The notes under the pieces are model-generated. The model searched no databases. It saw only the letters and a list, made by a program, of their open reading frames with translations, and had not been told where the DNA came from. The translations under genes and the position numbers were made by a program. A stretch of 64,000 bases of DNA from positions 434,001 through 498,000 of the forward strand of contig JASANG010003810.1 of assembly GCA_030248215.1 (NCBI GenBank). The letters run 5' to 3'. Positions 40,101 through 45,235 of the stretch are shown piece after piece (position 1 is the first letter of the stretch; every line of letters starts with the position of its first letter). The DNA is from Enoplolaimus lenunculus. Taxonomy: Eukaryota > Nematoda > Enoplea > Enoplida > Thoracostomopsidae.

Positions 40101-42955
40101 GATGTGATTGTTGTCATACGTACATTTTGTAGCAAATGAATTACAAATACTTACATTTTGTACATAACGCTCGATACGGTTTTCGGATTTCAAGACCACT
40201 TCTTTCAAAAACTTGTACGCGTGTCTCATTTGCGTCTGAAATATAGCAACAGTAAACATACAGCCAAAACAAAAACAAACAAAACAATTTAATACACAAA
40301 ACGTGAAAACACACGCCATTCTCATCACTTAACAAAATTCACAATAACCTGCATTACGTAGTGCGGAATGATTATAATCTAAAAGTACCATTTTCAATAT
40401 TTCTTACGGTGTTGTAGTATTGAAATTGAAGTTTCCACGCATGTGCAAGCTTTGTGAATGATGACTAACGAAATCACAGAACAGGATACAAATAGCATAT
40501 TTTAGCAAAAATTCAATGAGACAGCGTCTCTTTCCATGCCAAGCAAATATCAATTCGTATTACGAGAAACCACGGCCCAAATATTTCCACTCATGCAAAA
40601 CTCCGTGAGTCTATGACCAGGTACCTTATTCGGCTCGATCCCATATTGAAATAGCGTATCCAGCACACGTGTTGACACTAGGTCACTTTCGTCCAACAAG
40701 CAACATATGACCTCCAGCATGAACTGCACACATTTATCCTGAAAGCAACATTTTGCTGAAGCAATGATTAATGTCACAAAGGAAACACATCTAAACTTCA
40801 GACAGACATTAAATATTTCCTTATTAATCTCATGCTTTATTAGATAAGAAACTTAAGCTTGTGTGCAATTGTAAATACATTGTTGGTAACGACAGTTTCA
40901 ATGATTATTCAACGTTTAAGAACGTTTTTAGCGAAACTCCAAACTTCGATCAACAACTATTATCACCAAAAACTCAAAAAGCCAGAAAGCTTTGCATGCA
41001 GAGTGAAAATAGTAAAAACAAACCTGGCTGTTATGACTTTCTGTGACGTTGAAAAAGCAGTTAAACACTGTACACAACACATCATCGCTGTCGTCTTCAT
41101 CCATTTCAAGTGACATATTAAAAATTCTAACCAAAACGACATTCTAAAGCATAATGTATAAACACAAACTAAACGATGATCTTAAACAACAAATTTCACA
41201 CTGTGTTAATGTAGAAATTTAGTGAATTTTCAATATATAAATAAAATGACGCAATTTAGTAACGCATTAATATTTAGGACCAGACTCAAACCGATTCACG
41301 GACAAAACAGTAAAATCTGACTTCAAGCTGTTAACCAGTGATTGCCACTGCGCTGAAACTGGTTCACAAACTCTAATGTTTGTGCTTAGAGACTAACTGT
41401 ACCGAAGCTAGCAGCATACCTCAAGCAAACAAAAATATCGCCTGTACATCGGATCTTGTGGTCGCTCTAATCCTCGTAGTTGTTGAGCCAAAAATATCAG
41501 TACAACCTGTAATTATCCAGTGTGTACAACTTTATTACCCAAGCATACATATTGCTAAAAATTTCCAGCCCCGGGCGCAAGGATCTAGGTGCAACGCAAA
41601 ATTCCGGTTCCGGCATTTTTTCACCTTTAGGCACCGGTTCCGGTAAACTTTTACCACAAATAAAAATAGCGGTAGGTATTAAATTTGGGTCAGAATAAAA
41701 TGGGCGTTTTCCTAAAAAATGACAATAAAAATAAAATAAATGTCATTCACGTAGTATAATACGTAAACCTTGAAAATCATCCAAAATAAGCCATCCAAAG
41801 TTAGATTTCGCTTCCGTGAATAAAGTACGTAAGTAAATACCATCTTTAGCTAAAATTATTTCACGAATAAAATAGCAAAAAAAAAGAATATTAAAATGAA
41901 CTTTTCGGTGGCAAGTATTTTTAACTTTTCGATTCCGGTCCCGTTTTCGGTAATTTTTTAAAATTCCAGTTCGCATAAATTGTATATAATGACGGTTGCA
42001 CCCTGGCAAGGACATGACAGAACCTAGCTAATTGTTAGTAACAACACGTGTTTTGGAACCATACTGGATTCAGCTATATTAAACCAGATCCTATTCCAAA
42101 GTTTCAATTTTTGCCGATTATAAAACAGAGTCCCAACTTTTCTTGTTTTTCTAGCTAAAATCGCAAATAAATTATGAGTACAAGGATATCAATGTGTTTA
42201 ACAAACAGTGACCTCCCGCTACTGACCTATATATACAGTAAGTACTCACCTTTAACACATTATTATCGTCGTATGGTGAATTAGGTGCACATATGCGTAA
42301 AAGGTCAGCTAGACAGCATGCTACAAGCAACCTAACTTCTTTATTTCTGTGCTTAATGAATTCTTCTCCGGCGTAATAATTGGCGACATCAATAAATGCT
42401 TCATAATCATCTGTTTGTTCCATAGCCTCATAAGTGTCGCATAATTGCTGAAATAGTTCAATATACATGTGTTACATATCAGACAATGCTGGAATGCATA
42501 TTTTAAAACAAATTCGAACAATAAAGATAACCAATAGGCTACAACCGATTCCCCGGCTCCGGCTAAAATATGGTTAACTCAAGTTCGCTTTCCATAAGCT
42601 TTTGTTTGTATGTTTGCCTATTATGGAAAGTAGTATTAAAATAGGGTGATTAAATTTTACTTTTTGCCAAAATCTGCGCTCAGATATCCGGCTACGGTCT
42701 TCGTGACATCCGATTGAACACTAATAGGTACGTACTTCGATATGTTGGTTGAACGACTACATACGGAGGTCAAGGTCCAGCGAATATAAGAAAATGCTTT
42801 ACTGTTAAAATTGAACAAAACTACGTAAGGCAATCTACATAGCTAAAATCTCTTTCCAAAATTTAGCTCACTTCAAGTTTTTTAAGCAAAGTGCTCATCG
42901 GTTCGTCCGCGCTAATGCAATTCACATCTGTCGGCACAATGCGACTACCACCCAT
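7545..42955 (-). CDS. PDS5: Sister-chromatid cohesion protein PDS5, whole gene
   Basis: PDS5 is a HEAT-repeat regulator that binds the cohesin ring subunit SCC1 with WAPL and sororin and controls loading, release and acetylation of cohesin in the nucleus. I trace 28 consecutive exons with matching phases (1,212 codons), plus four C-terminal ones, giving about 1,870 codons against 1,337-1,447 in human PDS5A/B. Diagnostic runs include EVRLLVACCLADLLRICAP, SVMPQLEVKLL, RFNDVNADIRRKVV, VRKEAMSSLATIYRR, HLLAHHPN, ECLWFIMEPFM, SIKQTRDAQDPDD and GAMKPLSAGG. All introns are GT-AG. The exon 29 to exon 30 joint is unresolved. The last four exons encode a charged Ser/Arg/Glu tail with no sequence match expected. 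One intron contains an antisense STAR gene. Identity is essentially certain; exact ends are less so. Confidence 0.93.
9702..10060. mobile_element. TCGGCA-type hAT-like MITE (family E), copy 1
   Basis: AAGGATGTGCCGATTAATCA at the left; TCGGCAATCATCG motifs follow. The right end is eroded near AATCGGCTTCGGTATCGAC. Confidence 0.55.
10317..10489 (-). CDS. PDS5: PDS5 exon 31, disordered tail
   Basis: 173 nt, TTTTAG acceptor, GTAATT donor. The frame reading VTRSIVETRHSADRKPNSG is chosen over a longer open frame because only it links exon 30 (phase 0) to exon 32 (phase 2) and keeps the basic, low-complexity character. Confidence 0.68.
11022..11270 (-). CDS. PDS5: PDS5 exon 30, disordered tail
   Basis: 83 codons, TTGTTAG acceptor, GTAAGT donor, phase 0/0. 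Ser/Thr/Arg-rich (TTRASSSKQDTFDGKTRRS) with an acidic end (FETSSSEEEHNSS). Typical of PDS5 tails, where phosphorylation and DNA-binding patches lie. Confidence 0.68.
11737..12475. mobile_element. 739-bp MITE with 16-bp inverted ends and C-rich arms
   Basis: CTGGCTTCTCCACAGC at the left, GCTGTGGAGAAACCAG at the right. Inner arms are rich in CCCC/GGGG and AATTTT. It lies in a PDS5 intron. Confidence 0.7.
12766..12929 (-). CDS. PDS5: PDS5 exon 29, end unresolved
   Basis: TTTTAG acceptor, phase 1 in, as exon 28 requires. It encodes KKRNEPRVSMHRSSKK and an acidic Ser/Glu stretch. The frame reaches TAG at 12766-12768 with no strong donor before it (only GTTCTT near 12785). It may be an alternative last exon giving a short-tailed isoform, or it may splice by a weak donor. 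Confidence 0.5.
13140..13307 (-). CDS. PDS5: PDS5 exon 28
   Basis: 168 nt, TTCACAG acceptor, GTAAGC donor. GAMKPLSAGGIL matches human GAVNKPLSATGRK, the last conserved point. Lys/Arg/Ser-rich sequence follows. Confidence 0.85.
14064..14268 (-). CDS. PDS5: PDS5 exon 27
   Basis: 205 nt, TTTTAG acceptor, GTAAGT donor. MWTLCDIAMTLIAHRVHN and RPMLSKRFFTAVNERTNNTK match human LYTVCDVALCVINSKSAL and [20 protein letters not shown]. Confidence 0.94.
14280..14720. repeat. Eroded CCGGATATT-type repeat
   Basis: GGAACCGGAGCTGGATGG, CGGCACCGGATATTAAC and later GCCGGATATTAGATCG resemble the CCGGTT families, but the ends cannot be fixed. Confidence 0.35.
14892..15030 (-). CDS. PDS5: PDS5 exon 26
   Basis: 139 nt, CTTCAG acceptor, GTACGT donor. 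CLWFIMEPFMHAKQQNAVSF and SIKQTRDAQDPDDD match human [20 protein letters not shown] and NIKLTRDAQSPDES. Confidence 0.95.
15184..15242. repeat. (AAAC)n microsatellite
   Basis: About 14 units with one interruption, 7 bp past the PDS5 exon 25 donor. Confidence 0.9.
15251..15365 (-). CDS. PDS5: PDS5 exon 25
   Basis: 115 nt, ATTGTAG acceptor, GTAAGA donor. PEFVLCYTVHLLAHHPNLES matches human [20 protein letters not shown]. An (AAAC)n microsatellite begins 7 bp past the donor. Confidence 0.92.
15703..15885 (+). CDS. Small coiled-coil ORF, 60 codons, in a PDS5 intron
   Basis: An open frame from ATG 15703 to TAA 15885 starts MMASSADDFESP and continues into an unbroken charged heptad-like helix (ETELRERAADYSRQQKLLDR). 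The composition is coding-like (Arg, Gln, Leu, Glu) and free of repeat sequence. A TTTTTCAG at 15666-15673 precedes it by 30 bp and could be an acceptor or trans-splice site, and an AATAAA overlaps the end of the ORF. I do not recognise the family. It lies antisense within the intron between PDS5 exons 24 and 25. It may be a small single-exon gene or a retained fragment. Confidence 0.45.
   Translation: MMASSADDFESPVEHQIYSQETELRERAADYSRQQKLLDRQIRNFKQQREIISKSLSNKN
16165..16411 (-). CDS. PDS5: PDS5 exon 24
   Basis: 247 nt, TTCTAG acceptor, GTTGGT donor. DECRGVRTKFAAKLHKLLVQ and RIPIEYMSYFSLA match human [20 protein letters not shown] and LLPLEYMAIFALC. Confidence 0.95.
16735..16858 (-). CDS. 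PDS5: PDS5 exon 23
   Basis: 124 nt, TTTTTAG acceptor, GTCAGT donor. PSEMATLRVYAGCYILRLV matches human KSDMSRLRLAAGSAIMKLA. Confidence 0.9.
17045..17445. mobile_element. CCGGTT-type hAT-like MITE (family D), copy 1
   Basis: GGGTGCAACCGGAATTCCGG at the left, inverse at the right, arms of repeated CCGGTT/GGAACC. It lies in a PDS5 intron. Confidence 0.75.
17669..17805 (-). CDS. PDS5: PDS5 exon 22
   Basis: 137 nt, TTTATAG acceptor, GTAAGT donor. MKFMVRYLLGVKSDEQG matches human IKLLVRWLLGMKNNQSK, and NRGDLMNQG matches SEGDLTEQK. Confidence 0.92.
17869..18234. mobile_element. Family E MITE, copy 2
   Basis: TAGGGATGTGCCGAAAAATC at the left; TATCGGCATATCGCTA at the right. Flanks CTTTCGAC and CTTTCAAA are a worn 8-bp duplication. 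Confidence 0.65.
18465..18551 (-). CDS. PDS5: PDS5 exon 21
   Basis: 29 codons, TTTACAG acceptor, GTAACG donor, phase 0/0. DVSEDKIVPKNRLSKLSRLK occupies the place of human DEEVSPEVLAKVQAIK. Conservation is low, but position and phase fit. Confidence 0.7.
19222..19377 (-). CDS. PDS5: PDS5 exon 20
   Basis: 52 codons, TTTCAG acceptor, GTAAGT donor. FVVKHILMQDGD aligns with human FIVKDLLMNDR. Confidence 0.88.
20023..20149 (-). CDS. PDS5: PDS5 exon 19
   Basis: 127 nt, TTTTTAG acceptor, GTGAGT donor. IGTAKQAKHAVRCVNKIFAS matches human [20 protein letters not shown]. Confidence 0.94.
21349..21620. mobile_element. Family E MITE fragment inside the nest
   Basis: AAGGATGTGCCGATACC and GGTGCCGATATC; no right end seen. 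Confidence 0.45.
21867..22550. mobile_element. Innermost element of the nest, hAT-type MITE, 684 bp
   Basis: CAATGGCGGATCCA and TGGATCCGTCACTG ends, flanked by a perfect 8-bp duplication AACCTGAC at 21859-21866 and 22551-22558. Confidence 0.82.
23780..23870. repeat. Family A fragment, TTAGGC-like run
   Basis: GGCTTAGGCTTAGGATTCGG and related motifs without terminal repeats. Confidence 0.45.
24288..24640. repeat. 28-bp minisatellite, about 12-13 copies
   Basis: Unit TTTTACACTTCCCGACATCG plus ACGAACTC, nearly perfect, with two single-base variants. Because 28 is not a multiple of 3, one 84-bp superunit reads open in every plus frame, which produces long artefactual ORFs. Confidence 0.95.
24681..24759 (-). 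CDS. PDS5: PDS5 exon 18 (candidate)
   Basis: 79 nt, CTTGTAG acceptor, GTAACT donor. This segment satisfies the required phases (1 in, 2 out) and length (26 residues against 23 in human between the same landmarks) and gives VQVKLNDTVFDRF. Residue similarity to human VAEAAIQIFRNTG is weak, so it is less sure than its neighbours. A 28-bp minisatellite ends 40 bp beyond its donor. Confidence 0.5.
25204..25387 (+). CDS. STAR gene exon 1
   Basis: ATG at 25204, 61 codons plus 1 nt, donor G|GTAAAC. The acidic N-terminus ends in the first Qua1 helix, MEYLQQLLEDKYKL (QKI YLMQLMNDKKLM). Confidence 0.8.
25204..29520 (+). CDS. STAR-family (Quaking/GLD-1-type) RNA-binding protein, whole gene
   Basis: Five exons (25204-25387, 26192-26668, 27513-27692, 28165-28472, 29077-29520) join in consistent phase, about 530 codons. 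Qua1 is split over exons 1-2 (MEYLQQLLEDKYKL; SRLLDAEINTVRRAVF, compare GLD-1 ERLLDDEIGRVRVALF). The maxi-KH domain spans exons 3-4 (FNFAGRIMGPRGSTVKQMET, with the GPRG loop; EPLHIVVTAAGTSF). Qua2 is [17 protein letters not shown]. STAR proteins bind ACUAAY-type sites and control translation, stability or splicing. The segment after the first KH strands reads CRIWVCGGRSRKTVDG instead of CKIMVRGKGSMRDK, so RNA contacts may differ. Exon 2 is rich in Gln, Asn and Thr runs. The gene is antisense and wholly inside PDS5 intron 17. Confidence 0.9.
25593..25985. repeat. Tandem duplication, two copies of ~197 bp holding a family A MITE
   Basis: AACACTGAGTGTTGTTTACA recurs at 25591 and 25788. Each copy contains a TTAGGT-type MITE starting GTGTATAGAACAGAGGCGG. 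It lies in STAR intron 1. Confidence 0.85.
26192..26668 (+). CDS. STAR gene exon 2
   Basis: Likely acceptor CTTTAG at 26186-26191; CTCGAG at 26224-26229 is an in-phase alternative. It encodes the second Qua1 helix (SRLLDAEINTVRRAVF), then Gln, Ser/Thr and Asn/Thr runs. The donor G|GTGGGT at 26669 is immediately followed by a MITE. Confidence 0.75.
26677..26892. mobile_element. Family D hAT-like MITE flush with the STAR exon 2 donor
   Basis: CAGGGTGCAACCGGAATTCC at the left, TTTGCACCCTG at the right. Perfect 8-bp duplication GTGGGTAC at 26669-26676 and 26893-26900. The left copy is the active 5' splice site. Confidence 0.9.
27513..27692 (+). CDS. STAR gene exon 3, KH core
   Basis: 180 nt, TTTCAG acceptor, G|GTGCAT donor. 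NPDFNFAGRIMGPRGSTVKQ carries the GXXG loop (GPRG) of the maxi-KH domain. Confidence 0.92.
27699..27840. mobile_element. Family A-like MITE, 7 bp after the STAR exon 3 donor
   Basis: Repeated GAGCTTAAACCTAAGC, GAGCTTACACCTAAGC and AAGCCTAAACATAGG; ends eroded. Confidence 0.5.
28074..28150. repeat. (TA)n microsatellite
   Basis: More than 30 TA units, ending about 15 bp before the STAR exon 4 acceptor. Confidence 0.95.
28165..28472 (+). CDS. STAR gene exon 4, KH end and Qua2
   Basis: 308 nt, ATTTAG acceptor, CAG|GTAAAT donor. PEPLHIVVTAAGTSFAEAYQ and [20 protein letters not shown] match QKI EDLHVLITVEDAQNRAEI and [20 protein letters not shown]. The preceding intron ends in a long (TA)n run 22 bp before the acceptor. 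Confidence 0.92.
28518..28893. mobile_element. GGCGTAGCCAGG-type MITE
   Basis: AGGCGTAGCCAGG at the left and TCCTGGCTACACC at the right. It begins 46 bp after the STAR exon 4 donor. Related elements: 37411-37669 and 39101-39240. Confidence 0.6.
29077..29520 (+). CDS. STAR gene exon 5, C-terminal tail
   Basis: 148 codons including TGA, TTTCAG acceptor, phase 0. A Ser/Thr/Asn-rich region with a basic patch (ERQSRKSDKRNNSKN, a possible nuclear signal) and an unusual Cys cluster (CKLRCACQIYDR). It does not resemble the RVHPYQR ends of Quaking isoforms. Confidence 0.82.
   Translation, partial: QHIVSQLPTDARSTANAVNTGETARNITIVEYDGSGIQSPLNSTQPSDSSLDHATWTPSTTDPVPTNTSNKHNRNDFERQSRKSDKRNNSKNNNSSAIGCSASHLPQLSPNGSRCKLRCACQIYDRVIYNRPIPAENLVQPAASSNQ
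29550..29765. mobile_element. GCACCTATCACC-type fold-back element, degraded
   Basis: TATCACCAGTTAGCGACAGG and CTATCACCAACTGGTGAAAG in inverse orientation, related to 58865-59204. Confidence 0.45.
29839..30095. mobile_element. Family D MITE, copy 3
   Basis: CAGGGTGCAATGGGAATCCC at the left, TTGCACCCTG at the right; flanks CAACCTAA and CAAACTAA (7 of 8). Confidence 0.82.
30908..31296. mobile_element. Family E MITE, copy 4
   Basis: ATGTGCCGATTAATTGGC at the left, TATCGGCACATCCCTA at the right; perfect 8-bp duplication CTTATAAA on both sides. Confidence 0.82.
31367..31650. mobile_element. Family D-related MITE
   Basis: CAGGGTTCGACCGAAATTCC at the left, GGAACCCTG at the right, with TTCCGGTTCC and TTCCTGTTCC runs. 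Confidence 0.65.
32140..32820. mobile_element. Fold-back element with internal direct repeat and long ORF
   Basis: GCACAAGGGCTTCC (32204) and GGAAGCCCCTGTGC (32692) are inverted. An open frame of 175 codons (32200-32727) has two copies of a unit containing LPDQEK and FNF, about 165 bp apart. The ORF is probably a by-product of the duplication rather than a gene. Confidence 0.4.
33120..33210 (-). CDS. PDS5: PDS5 exon 17
   Basis: 91 nt, CTTCAG acceptor, GTACGT donor, ends phase 1. SANQPSAFNTGKSTKALIGL matches human SFTHPTSFHSAETYESLLQ. The next intron is 8.4 kb and holds the antisense STAR gene. Confidence 0.87.
33839..34078 (-). CDS. PDS5: PDS5 exon 16
   Basis: 80 codons, TTTTAG acceptor, GTTGGT donor. 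IKGLLERSAPVLIDQLAMD matches human VKFLLERIAPVHIDSEAI. Phase 0/0. Confidence 0.92.
34446..34591 (-). CDS. PDS5: PDS5 exon 15
   Basis: 146 nt, TTTACAG acceptor, GTACGT donor. LDPPKCHEHLKTFYQMMSE aligns with human LPDPGKAQDFVKKFNQVLG, and THTCSEIETYV with SPTCSCKQADICV. Confidence 0.85.
35019..35116 (-). CDS. PDS5: PDS5 exon 14
   Basis: 98 nt, CTTCAG acceptor, GTTAGT donor. HSFHALVEAHKIDDATQREL corresponds to human SHVRELLDLHKQPTSEAN. Confidence 0.82.
35323..35355 (-). CDS. PDS5: PDS5 exon 13, micro-exon
   Basis: 33 nt, GTTTCAG acceptor, GTAAGT donor, phase 2 in and 2 out. RAFAELLNKQS corresponds to human KALNEMWKCQN. Confidence 0.78.
35723..35836 (-). CDS. PDS5: PDS5 exon 12
   Basis: 114 nt, GTTTAG acceptor, GTACAG donor. 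CLVPFNTETSQRMELLHFLY matches human [20 protein letters not shown]. Short and easily missed. Confidence 0.9.
36180..36720. mobile_element. GGCCCGTATTCTCAAATG element split by a hAT-like MITE
   Basis: The outer element (36180-36216 and 36646 onward) is interrupted by 36217-36645, which starts CAGGGATGTGCGG, ends GGCACATTTCTG and has 8-bp flanks ATCACCAG and ATCAGCAG. The inner arms repeat the motif GAGACCGAGA/TCTCGGTCTC. Confidence 0.75.
36937..37088 (-). CDS. PDS5: PDS5 exon 11
   Basis: 152 nt, GATCTAG acceptor, GTTAGT donor. FKVRKEAMSSLATIYRRV and HRYYQPSLEDR match human WRVRKEAMMGLAQLYKKY and HIYYQNSIDDK. The open frame that continues past the donor is intronic, because exon 12 resumes at the right residue. 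Confidence 0.92.
37411..37669. mobile_element. GGGCGTGGCTAGG-type MITE beside PDS5 exon 10
   Basis: ACGGGCGTGGCTAGGG and CCGCGGCTACGCCCTTG ends; the right end lies about 30 bp past the exon 10 donor. Confidence 0.65.
37699..37844 (-). CDS. PDS5: PDS5 exon 10
   Basis: 146 nt, ATTTTAG acceptor, GTACAA donor. DEDVRHEVILSISAVAKK and DVLRDRTLDKK match human EEAIRHDVIVTIITAAKR and FVRERTLDKR. A MITE end lies about 30 bp beyond the donor. Confidence 0.92.
38004..38098 (-). CDS. PDS5: PDS5 exon 9
   Basis: 95 nt, TTTTCAG acceptor, GTAAGT donor. FNDVNADIRRKVVKSSVKLL matches human [20 protein letters not shown]. Confidence 0.92.
38565..38680 (-). CDS. PDS5: PDS5 exon 8
   Basis: 38 codons plus 2 nt, TTTTAG acceptor, GTATTT donor. 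DDRLDCVKMLTRLF and KALWECYLKR match human EERLAVVRLLAKLF and RPLWQCFLGR. Confidence 0.9.
39101..39240. mobile_element. Short MITE beside PDS5 exon 7
   Basis: AAGGACGTATCCAGGGAGG and TATCCTGGCTAAGTCCCT ends, 23 bp past the exon 7 donor. Confidence 0.6.
39263..39400 (-). CDS. PDS5: PDS5 exon 7
   Basis: 46 codons, TTTCAG acceptor, GTATGT donor. YFNAMLLVGNSDSELYDRLY and then SVMPQLEVKLL match human FFNQVLVLGRSSVSDL and SVMPQLEFKLK. A MITE end lies about 23 bp past the donor. Confidence 0.92.
40155..40235 (-). CDS. PDS5: PDS5 exon 6
   Basis: 27 codons, ATTTCAG acceptor, GTAAGT donor. AYKFLKEVVLKSENRIERYV matches human DLAKVLLKRTVQTIEACI. Confidence 0.85.
40625..40738 (-). CDS. PDS5: PDS5 exon 5
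   Basis: 38 codons, CTTTCAG acceptor, GTACCT donor, phase 0/0. DKCVQFMLEVICCLLDESD matches human KKVQMHMLDLMSSIIMEGD. Confidence 0.87.
41024..41143 (-). CDS. PDS5: PDS5 exon 4
   Basis: 40 codons, CTTTAG acceptor, GTTTGT donor. It reads NVVLVRIFNM and ends FFNVTESHNSQ, matching human NLAWVKSYNI and FSVINNSHN. An acidic loop (EMDEDDSDD) is larger than in human. Confidence 0.85.
41420..41506 (-). CDS. PDS5: PDS5 exon 3
   Basis: 29 codons, ATTACAG acceptor, GTATGC donor. It reads LIFLAQQLRGLERPQDPMY and then RRYFCLLE, matching human DIFLFITRQLKGLED and NRYFYLLEN. Too short for a simple ORF scan. Confidence 0.88.
41585..42005. mobile_element. Family D MITE, copy 4
   Basis: CTAGGTGCAACGCAAAATTC at the left, GGTTGCACCCTG at the right; flanks GCAAGGAT and GCAAGGAC (7 of 8). 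It lies between PDS5 exons 2 and 3. Confidence 0.8.
42250..42447 (-). CDS. PDS5: PDS5 exon 2
   Basis: 66 codons, TTTCAG acceptor, GTGAGT donor, phase 0/0. It contains EVRLLVACCLADLLRICAP, the most conserved PDS5 HEAT helix (human DVRLLVACCLADIFRIYAP). Confidence 0.95.
42872..42955 (-). CDS. PDS5: PDS5 exon 1
   Basis: 28 codons from the ATG at 42955 (reads MGGSRIVPTDVNC) to KKLE, donor GTGAGC, phase 0. It aligns with human TTDEMIKRLK. The leader is shorter than in vertebrates. Confidence 0.82.
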
Positions 42956-43930
42956 GATGACGTTTCAACCAAGCAGCAACAATATTATTTATATAAGAAG
43001 TTTAGTTGCACGATATATTTACCTCAATAAAAAAATTTAAGAACTTAAGATGCTAGAGTCCTTTACCTCGTTGCGCAATTGCAAGCTGTACTACTTTAAT
43101 TGAGGCACTAAACCGCTCAAAGATAAGTTTTAAAATAACCAAGTTATCAAAATATCTTCAGTACCTGCTGAAAATTACAAACTACACTAACTTATTAGCA
43201 CTCAAAATGCAACATAATTTATGGAAAATATTAGAGTTAGAACCAAAATTAGTTACTTACAATGACGAACTTCTTGAATGAAAACAAAATTTCGACTGCA
43301 TACTGTATTTTACTTGTTTCCCTTGACTGTACGCAAAGCTTTTCGTACCAAAACCGAACCCAGAAACAGCGCAACCCTAGCTATGTATATTTGGGGCCTA
43401 CCGAAATTTTACTTGAAAACAAATTATAAAAGTTACGCATGAAATCTCCTGAAAAGGATTAAGCTAAAGCTTTAGGCTAACGTTTCCTCAGTCATAAACT
43501 AAAAGTTAGGCATAGGCTTAATTGTATGCTTATCTTTACACACATTTTTTACAGTTAGGTTAAGTCTTTATTCATGAATGTTTGCGGAGTTCATGATATA
43601 ATTGTGGCAGCTTGGGGCATGTTTGGTCCCCACACTGTTGGGGTAAATTTTGTCTGAATTACGGAACGTAGCATACCTGACCATTTTTTAAGGTTTCAAT
43701 TATTCGACAGTTCCCCACAAATATTCCTAGGCACACCCTGGGCGCCAATCTGTTTCCAAAAGTGGGGGGTCAATTCAGTAATTCCAACATGCGCACTTTT
43801 TGAATCAGAGAGTAATACAAAAAATTTATTAAAGCAAGTAATATAAAGCTATTAAACACTGGGTGGGTCAATGACCCCCCCACCCCCCTTGGATTGGCGC
43901 CCATACCCTGTACGTGCTTTCAAAATACTG
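42956..43930. other. Upstream region of PDS5, no clear gene
   Basis: This region should hold the PDS5 promoter and 5'UTR; no TATA or other core motif can be called with confidence. A short fold-back element with GGGCGCCAATC ends lies at 43738-43908, and TTAGGC-like fragments at 43460-43570. Confidence 0.4.
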
Positions 43931-43933
43931 TAT

Positions 43934-44368
43934 TGACCCGAATAAGAGGGGGAGAGGTAATAAGAGGGGGTCCCCATTTTTAGTCCGAATCAATTAGAGT
44001 CCGTATCCCTAATAAGAGTCAGTAAGCGGATAGACTCTCTAAACCCTAATTAGAGTCCATAAATGTTAATTAACCCTGATTATAGCGTATAAATGACTCC
44101 ATGATCAAATAAAATTTGAGTTCGAAACTTTAAAGCGTACTTAAATTTAGAAAGTACATTCCTAAATATAACGTTGTATTATCGCTCAAGCTATGAACAC
44201 AAGACAAATAAACGTTTAATTCAACGGATAATTGCAGTACCGGATATATATCAGTAACGAAGGCGGCGGAGCGTTGGTTAAGAATAAATAACAGTCCTTA
44301 ACCGAATAACAAGGGGGTACTCTCTGGAGAGGCGAAATAAATATCAGACCCCCTCTTATTCGGGCCAC
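43934..44368. mobile_element. Family F fold-back MITE, best copy
   Basis: TGACCCGAATAAGAGGGGGA at the left and CCCTCTTATTCGGGCCACTA at the right. Confidence 0.8.
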
Positions 44369-44487
44369 TACAATACTCTATTGGAGTCCGGTGGAAAAAC
44401 GGCACGCTCCTTAAAGTAACCTTGAGCGTGAATATTCGTAGTTGGTATTCAAGTTTATTTTCTGGACCCGCACTTTTAGCTGTACAC

Positions 44488-44639
44488 CGCTCGCGTTATT
44501 CGACTGCGCAGATGAAGCAAAACTCAAGGATGCACTGCAAGCGAAATTTCAAGCGATGGAACAAATATTCGCCAAGCTGACTGAAGCTGCATATCCTTCA
44601 ACTTGCCAGTGTCTCCAAAAAGCCGCCGGGAATAATTTG
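44488..44639 (+). CDS. Orphan exon-like segment
   Basis: An open segment bounded by CTTTTAG (44481-44487) and a GTAAGT donor, reading LFDCADEAKLKDALQAKFQA and AAYPSTCQCLQKAAG. It looks like real coding sequence (amphipathic helix, Cys pair) but sits alone between two copies of a fold-back element. I see no partner exon, so it may be an exon of a gene lying beyond the window or a captured fragment. Confidence 0.35.
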
Positions 44640-44668
44640 TAAGTTTGACTCCGCCCAAAAATTGTACA

Positions 44669-44848
44669 CTGACACAAACAAATAAACGTTTAATTCAACG
44701 GCTAACTGCTGTACCGGATATATATCAGTAACGAATGACGTCGGAGGGCGGGTTAAAAATAAATAACAGTCCGTAAACGAATAACAGGGGGAGTCCCTCT
44801 GGAGAGGCCAAATAAATATGAGTCCCCCTCTTATTCGGGTCACTACAG
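44669..44848. mobile_element. Family F MITE, right half only
   Basis: From AAACGTTTAATTCAACGGC to CTCTTATTCGGGTCACTACA. Confidence 0.7.
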
Positions 44849-44899
44849 TATTACCACGTATTTATAGATTCAAAGCATTAATTTCTATACTTTCAGTAT

Positions 44900-45235
44900 T
44901 GGCATGAGAACGTTTTTGTTACCGCCCTTGATCGGTGACATTTTTTTTCTACACTCAGTTGTCACCGCCTCGGGCGGTGACTCTGTTATCGACACAACAC
45001 GCCAAATAAAATGTCTTTATTCAAGAAATATTGTCTGAAATTTAAGACAAATATGCTTTGCTATGGACTCCACACATATATTTCTTGAATTTCAGACTTC
45101 TTTTTCTTAAATTTTTCGGAAATATGGTTCAGAAATTTTACAGGCATTTAATGTAAGACTATGACAAATATTTCGGAAACATAAGACAAATTACGTCTTA
45201 AATAAAAGACTAATGTTTTCAATGGGAACGACACT
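44900..45235. repeat. Fold-back segment with CCGCCC and TAAGACAAAT motifs
   Basis: TTACCGCCCTTGATCGGTGA and GTCACCGCCTCGGGCGGTGA form a short palindrome. TAAGACAAAT and inverse copies follow. Ends undefined. Confidence 0.4.

Noticed and set aside
40859-41113. Plus-strand ORF of 84 codons
   Set aside because: It is antisense to PDS5 exon 4 and its flank; the minus frame aligns with human PDS5.
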